Source: Aradus depressus (taxonomy: Eukaryota; Arthropoda; Insecta; Hemiptera; Aradidae). Taken from it: 64,000 nucleotides of DNA. Under the pieces are notes generated by a model, which ran no database searches, had not been told where the DNA came from, and saw only the letters and a list, made by a program, of their open reading frames with translations. Each line of letters opens with the position of its first letter. The first letter of the stretch is position 1. Positions 59,386 to 64,000 of the stretch are shown here, piece by piece. Made by a program: the position numbers and the translations under genes. The DNA lies in assembly GCA_963662175.1 (NCBI GenBank), contig OY759214.1:100154115-100218114 (forward strand), in the 5' to 3' direction.

Positions 59386-60722
59386 GATAGCGCCTGGTGG
59401 CCTGCGGTCCTCACGCGACTGCGGATGATGGGACCACCTAGGAATCTATTTGGGCTGATCTCCGGCTTCCTTCGCGAGCGCTCTGCAACCATGAGCCAGC
59501 GCTATGCCAGCACTACTGCGGAGGTCACCAGAGGCTGTCCCCAGGGCTCGGTCCTCGGACCTACTCTGTGGGGCATACTCTTTGACGAGCTGCTCCGTGA
59601 CCTAGAGAACCGAGGATTCAAGGCAATAGCCTACGTCGACGATCTCGTGGTCACGGTGCACGCAGATAGTCGCGCTGCTCTGACCCAACGCGCAGAGACC
59701 GCCATTGGGCATATTGACAGCTGGTGCTGCGCCAACAAACTCGCCCTCTCGCCCGGCAAGACGTTGGCCTTGCTAGCGAAAGGGAGGACTGACCCCCGGC
59801 ATCCTCTGGTCATAAGATACCATGGGCTGCGCGTTGAGTGCCCGGCAACGGTTACGTACCTGGGAGTGCGAATCGGGCCGGGTCTGAACGTGACACCCCA
59901 CGCTGTTGCCATTAAAGAAAGGACTATAGCCTTTTTCAACGCTTTGAGCTGCCTAGCCCGAGCAACATGGGGCCTCAGCTACTCCCCGTGTAGAGCTATC
60001 TACACCGGGGTGTTCGAGGCCTTTGCGAGATACGCGGCCGCAGGATGGTGGCATCACCCCACGAAACGGCAGCGAGTCATCCTCGTTCAGGCACAAAGAA
60101 CAGCCCTGTTAAGGGTCACGAAGGCCTACCGGACTGTCTCTACGGCAGCGCTGCAGGTACTGGCGGGAGCCCCACCCATTGACTTAGTCTTGGACGGGGC
60201 CGTCGCCTCGTATCACTGCAGACGCAATCTGCCCTTTAGAGCAGACACCGACGAGCCTTTGCGACTAGCCCTGGAGGAGGAACTACACGGACAGTCCAGA
60301 GACCAGAGCGTTGTAAGGACATAGTCCAAGAGTGGATAGTAGATAAATGGCAGCAGCGATGGTCACGATCATCAGACGGCCGAACGACCTGGGCTTACTT
60401 CCCAAACGTCCGGGCAAGACTTGAGTCGGTTTGGGTAAAGCCGGACCACTGGACGTCCCAGATACTATCGGGTCACGGGGATTTCAACTCCAAGCTCTTC
60501 TTTTTCAAGAAGAAGGACAGCCCGAACTGCTCGTGTGGTGGCGTCGAGACTGCAGAACATGTAGTTCTCGAATGCCCGCTGTACGACGGGCCTAGGGTGG
60601 AGTTGATACGCCGGACAGGATCGTACCTGGGACTAAACCCGAGGAAGCTGATGAGTGAGGCTGACTACCCGGTGTTCGGACGATTCGTCGCCTCCTGGCG
60701 GAAGGTAAAGAAGGCAGCTTAA
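59386..60722 (+). pseudogene. R1-like LINE reverse transcriptase, 5'-truncated, one frameshift
   Basis: The frame begins inside the RT domain (DSAWWPAVLTRLRMMGPP). It contains GCPQGSVLGPTLWGILFDEL, the catalytic YVDD (AIAYVDDLVV), NKLALSPGKT and VTYLGVRIG, and stops at 60324. The protein then continues in another frame from about 60305: DIVQEWIVDKWQQRW, GHGDFNSKLFFFKKK, and the Cys/His knuckle CSCGGVETAEHVVLECP typical of R1/LOA-type C-termini, ending at 60720-60722. A single-base indel near 60310 explains the break. The endonuclease and N-terminal RT are lost. Codons are far more GC-rich than the flanks, implying recent arrival by retrotransposition. It encodes no host function. Confidence 0.88.
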
Positions 60723-61049
60723 CGTGGTTCCGGGGATGACCGTTGGGTGCTGATAACACGGCCCACCTGCGACCATCCTCGGCGCAACGCAGCCAAGAAC
60801 ATAAGTGCCTGGTCCCGAGTTCTCAAAAGCAGCAAATAAATAAAAATTAAGCGGCGGACGGATGTTGTTGAGCCCCCTTCAGGGGCCGGTACACCCGCGA
60901 AAAGAAAACAACCGGCCGTAACAGTAATAAAATCTTAACGAGGATTATATGATGCCCTTACTCCCCCCTACGCGGCGGACGTGTGTCGTTGAGCCTCCTT
61001 CAGGGGCCGGTACACACGTAAAAAAAAAAAACAAAAAAAAAAACAAAGA
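60723..61049 (+). mobile_element. 3' UTR and A-rich tail of the R1-like LINE
   Basis: It contains two copies, 121 bp apart, of GCGGCGGACG with CTTCAGGGGCCGGTACAC (60851 and 60972), then an A-rich tail interrupted by C at 61021-61047. Confidence 0.75.
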
Positions 61050-61172
61050 TTATGGAGTAGTCAGAAAAACGGAAAGTTTTATTTATTAAATAATTAATTG
61101 TGGTGTGGAATAAGTATTAGTGAAATATATATCCTAAATGACATTTAAGGTGTTATGAGGTGAGAGCATACA

Positions 61173-61334
61173 GTGTTTTTTTTTGTTTTTTGTTTTTGGC
61201 CTTATATAAGTTGCATATTAGCCATGTCACGGTGTTATCTAGTTATTTACGACATCCATGGCCCCGGGAGGGAGTTCTATCTACGAAATAAAACTCACTC
61301 CCGAACGGGATTCGAACCCTCAAACCATGGCCCC
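61173..61334 (-). mobile_element. SINE family 2 with deleted head, flanked by target duplication
   Basis: Poly-T at 61175-61182, body CCATGGCCCCGGGAGGGAGT and B box in GGGATTCGAACCC (read on +), but the A-box part is missing. An 8-bp duplication AGCATACA lies at 61165-61172 and 61335-61342. Confidence 0.85.
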
Positions 61335-61787
61335 AGCATACAAAGTTACTGCACTACATTGGTGATATTGACTGAGGAAGTTTTGTAATGCAAATCACAT
61401 TTCGGCTTTGTAAAATGAATTATATACTTATCGGATAATGTTGTATAATAACATAATTATTTCATCTTACAATTAGACAATTATATTATATAAATGAGGA
61501 GAATGATAACATTCAAACAGGTTTTTGTACGAAACATTGAACGAGTTATAGACACTAGATTTTTCTTGGCAAAATAATTGAAGTGTAACTAATATTTCAT
61601 TCGTAACGTGATTTTCCCCGATTAAAAATATACTATACAATTTTGTAGTTTCGATGAGAAGTGATTTGTCCATCTGACCAATAATTGGTAGAACAGCTGT
61701 AAATTGGCGAAAGCACAGTGAGCTGTTTCTACTCTCATCATTGTTTTGTCCTGTTTCCAAGTCTTTTAAAGTATAAGTTTGTAGTAG

Positions 61788-62125
61788 GTTAGGCTTTATG
61801 TCTCATTCCCGGGCTTTAACTACGAGGTCATATCGCCTACTACCAGAGCGCTCTTTCGTCACTCTGGTGAACATGAGCCCGACTCTACTGTGGGAGTCCT
61901 AAATTTTGCCTACCCTAAATGTTTTTATTCATCTAGGGCAGGGGTCTTTAATGAGTACCTGACATCGTACAGGCTCGGGACCATCGCTTAACGTCCCATC
62001 CGAAGGACGGCGTGCTTAAGTTTATTTTACCTTCCAGATAAAATAAACTAAGGGCCTCGGTCGGGTTTCGAACCCACGATCTTGAGCTCAGAAGACAAGC
62101 ACGCATACCACTGAGCTACCATCTC
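61788..62125 (-). mobile_element. tRNA-derived SINE (family 1) with target duplication
   Basis: Full body from the head (GGTAGCTCAGTGGTATGCG on minus) and B box GGGTTCGAAACCC to GAATGAGACATAAAGCCTAAC. A 14-bp target duplication TAAGTTTRTAGTAG, one mismatch, lies at 61774-61787 and 62126-62139, which fixes both ends of the family. Confidence 0.92.
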
Positions 62126-62406
62126 TAAGTTTATAGTAGAATTTCCAATAATTAATTTTAATATAGAATTAAATCTATAGGAGATAGACTATACATATTT
62201 TCGACTCTCCTATTTCCATTCAAGGCTGATTGTGTCCACGTTTAGTCCATTCAATGAATTAATGTTGAAATGGTGAAGTTATAGATATGCCACGGAAAAA
62301 AGCGTTTGTATATTCTAAATAGTATTCACATTTTAATAGTCGTAAAATGATAATAATAATAGAAACGTAGAATATAATAGAGTGAGTAAACTGTTAGTAG
62401 GAGGCC

Positions 62407-62523
62407 ATGGGGGGAAGAGCGTAGGACTTTGGTCGCATGGTTGACATGGGGGGTAGAGCGTAGGGCTTTGGTCGCATGGTTGACATGGGGGGTAGAGCGT
62501 AGAGCTTTGGTCGCATGGTTGAT
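62407..62523 (+). repeat. 39-bp tandem repeat from the SINE family 2 head, three copies
   Basis: The unit CATGGGGGGTAGAGCGTAGG plus GCTTTGGTCGCATGGTTGA is repeated three times with one or two changes each. It matches the head of family 2 (GCTAGAGCGTAGGGCTTTGG, then TCGCATGG on the minus strand at about 22430-22450). Confidence 0.9.
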
Positions 62524-62675
62524 TGACCATCTGTTTTTCAATTAAACCATAAGTCACATGTAAGTCATATATATATATATATGACATATGAAACCATAAG
62601 TCATATGTATGTTCATATTATGATACACATATATATGTTCATATTATGATACACTCGAGCCAAACTAGTTAGTTA

Positions 62676-62890
62676 TTATGACTCATGCCCAGGCTTTAAC
62701 TACAAGGTCATACCGCCTAATACCAGTGCGTTCTTTTCTCACTCTGGGGGACTCTATTATGGGGACCCTAATTTTTGTCTATCCTAAATTTGTATACAGC
62801 TAGGGTAGGGGTCTTTAACGAGTACCTGACATCGTATAGGCTCGGGACCATCGCTTAACGTCGAAGGACGACATGCTCAAGTAAAATAAA
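62676..62890 (-). mobile_element. SINE family 1, head lost
   Basis: Read on +: TATGACTCATGCCCAGGCTT, GAGTACCTGACATCGTATAG and CATCGCTTAACGTCGAAGGA, ending before the tRNA-like head. Confidence 0.82.
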
Positions 62891-64000
62891 CATAAACACG
62901 CCGCTCTTCGGTCGCCTTTCGCGACAAACTGGAATGTTCACTGCTCGACAAATGATATGTCCACTGATTTAATTTGGATTGTGTTTTGTTCAAATGTTTT
63001 TGCAAACACTGTAAAATTACATCTTTGTAACAAAACACGTTTTGGAAGTTAGCTCCACAATTATATTTTGATAGTGTTTAAAGCGCCCCTATAAATTTAC
63101 TGCACCCACTGTGCGCCATCAGGCGTGCCGATGGATGGAGGACAGTAGGTTGATATGAACTACTCCGGAGAGTCGCCATCCTACCACCAAGGTTGAATCA
63201 ATTTAGCAATGATATGTTACTAACCTTATATAACCTCGTTCTCTTCAATAAATACGCTAATGAGTTGAGAGACCCTCGATACATGGAACACCAGTCTTTC
63301 TTTATCGGTGATCGGTGACAAAGTGCTGCCCTTAAAACGGTAAGTGTATTAGACATTAGGCACCCCAGGCACATTGGCCATTAGGTACCCCAAGCACATT
63401 TGCCACCGTTTAGAACCTTGACGCAGAACGGAGCTCAATTTCGGTATGTGTCCAGAACAACATCCTAAAACTGTCCTTCGTCCACCGTATTGATGGTACC
63501 CGACCTTTGAATCGTTATCTTTCTTTATTTTGATCGAAGATCATTCATCTAGGAAGCGAAAATGTAGTGAACCTAAATGAAAGCCCACAAAATGTTGAAT
63601 AAAGGACATAGCCTGGGTAAGAAGACGGAATTGGCCTTTCGCATAGATTTGACTCAAGTTTTAAAAATAAATTTCAATGTAACCTTAGAACCTAGCCAAT
63701 TATTAGCTCCCAATAGTTCAAACTTCCTGAATTTATTTTTTTTTTCAAATTTCCATTAAAAGAAAAAATTTTGCCGGTAATCCGTATATTCAATTTTGTC
63801 GAGCTTGTAGTTCATGGAGGTACTCAGTACTCATCAAAATATTATCAGGATCCGCTGTACCTAGCAAACGAGAAGAGTATCCCTACAACGTACAAAAATT
63901 TCAAATTAATTCGAAAGTTATAACGTAATTGTATTTGTGAAATCAGTACTATGTTATTCCTCAATCGTAAATGTGACATATGTGGGTGATTTTTAATTAA
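62891..64000. other. End of window, no gene seen
   Basis: AT-rich with a small direct repeat (CATTAGGCACCCCAGGCACA and a variant at 63382-63402). No exon or known element recognised. Confidence 0.45.

Overview
This is an AT-rich, repeat-dense piece of an animal nuclear genome. Two genes with arthropod-like proteins, spliceosomal introns, a TTAGG-type pentamer at one repeat end and many tRNA-derived SINEs suggest an arthropod. A copepod-like crustacean is plausible but not proven. I see no bacterial operons, CRISPR arrays or viral genes.

Bases 1-38,000 (+ strand) hold the 3' part of a couch potato / MEC-8 / RBPMS-type RNA-binding protein gene. Four well-supported exons lie at 4727-4868, 9300-9430 (or 9424), 14853-15058 and 29184-29361, with a weak candidate terminal exon at 37808. 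They encode the end of a first RRM, a proline-rich linker and a complete second RRM. The start of the gene lies outside the window. The large introns are full of mobile elements: a Jockey-like LINE whose EN-RT frame runs open from 25598 to 23161 and which sits inside an inverted repeat, nested DNA transposons near 18.4-19.4 kb, several MITE-like elements and two SINE families.

Bases 30,000-49,200 contain no convincing gene. They hold a long-TIR element (30.5-31.0 kb), a 16-copy, 64-bp tandem array made from the tRNA-like head of a SINE (33.2-34.2 kb), and a head-to-head inverted pair with poly-G/poly-C tips (34.5-34.9 kb).

Bases 49,710-57,568 (+ strand) encode a nine-exon cytochrome P450 of about 505 residues with all hallmark motifs. 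Its one oddity is a 31-bp gap between exons 6 and 7. Its introns and immediate upstream region are also loaded with transposon pieces.

Bases 59,386-61,050 hold a GC-rich, 5'-truncated R1-like LINE with one frameshift. The remainder is SINE copies and AT-rich DNA.

The most unusual signal is a dispersed family of hammerhead-ribozyme-like motifs (CTGANGA, short stem II, GAAA, palindromic stem III such as ACCGGT). Several are in opposed pairs, and most are followed about 18-22 nt after the predicted cleavage site by a GTGGRAW box. This fits degraded Penelope-like elements or retrozymes. A second theme is that two unrelated tRNA-derived SINE families have each spawned tandem arrays of their 5' head.
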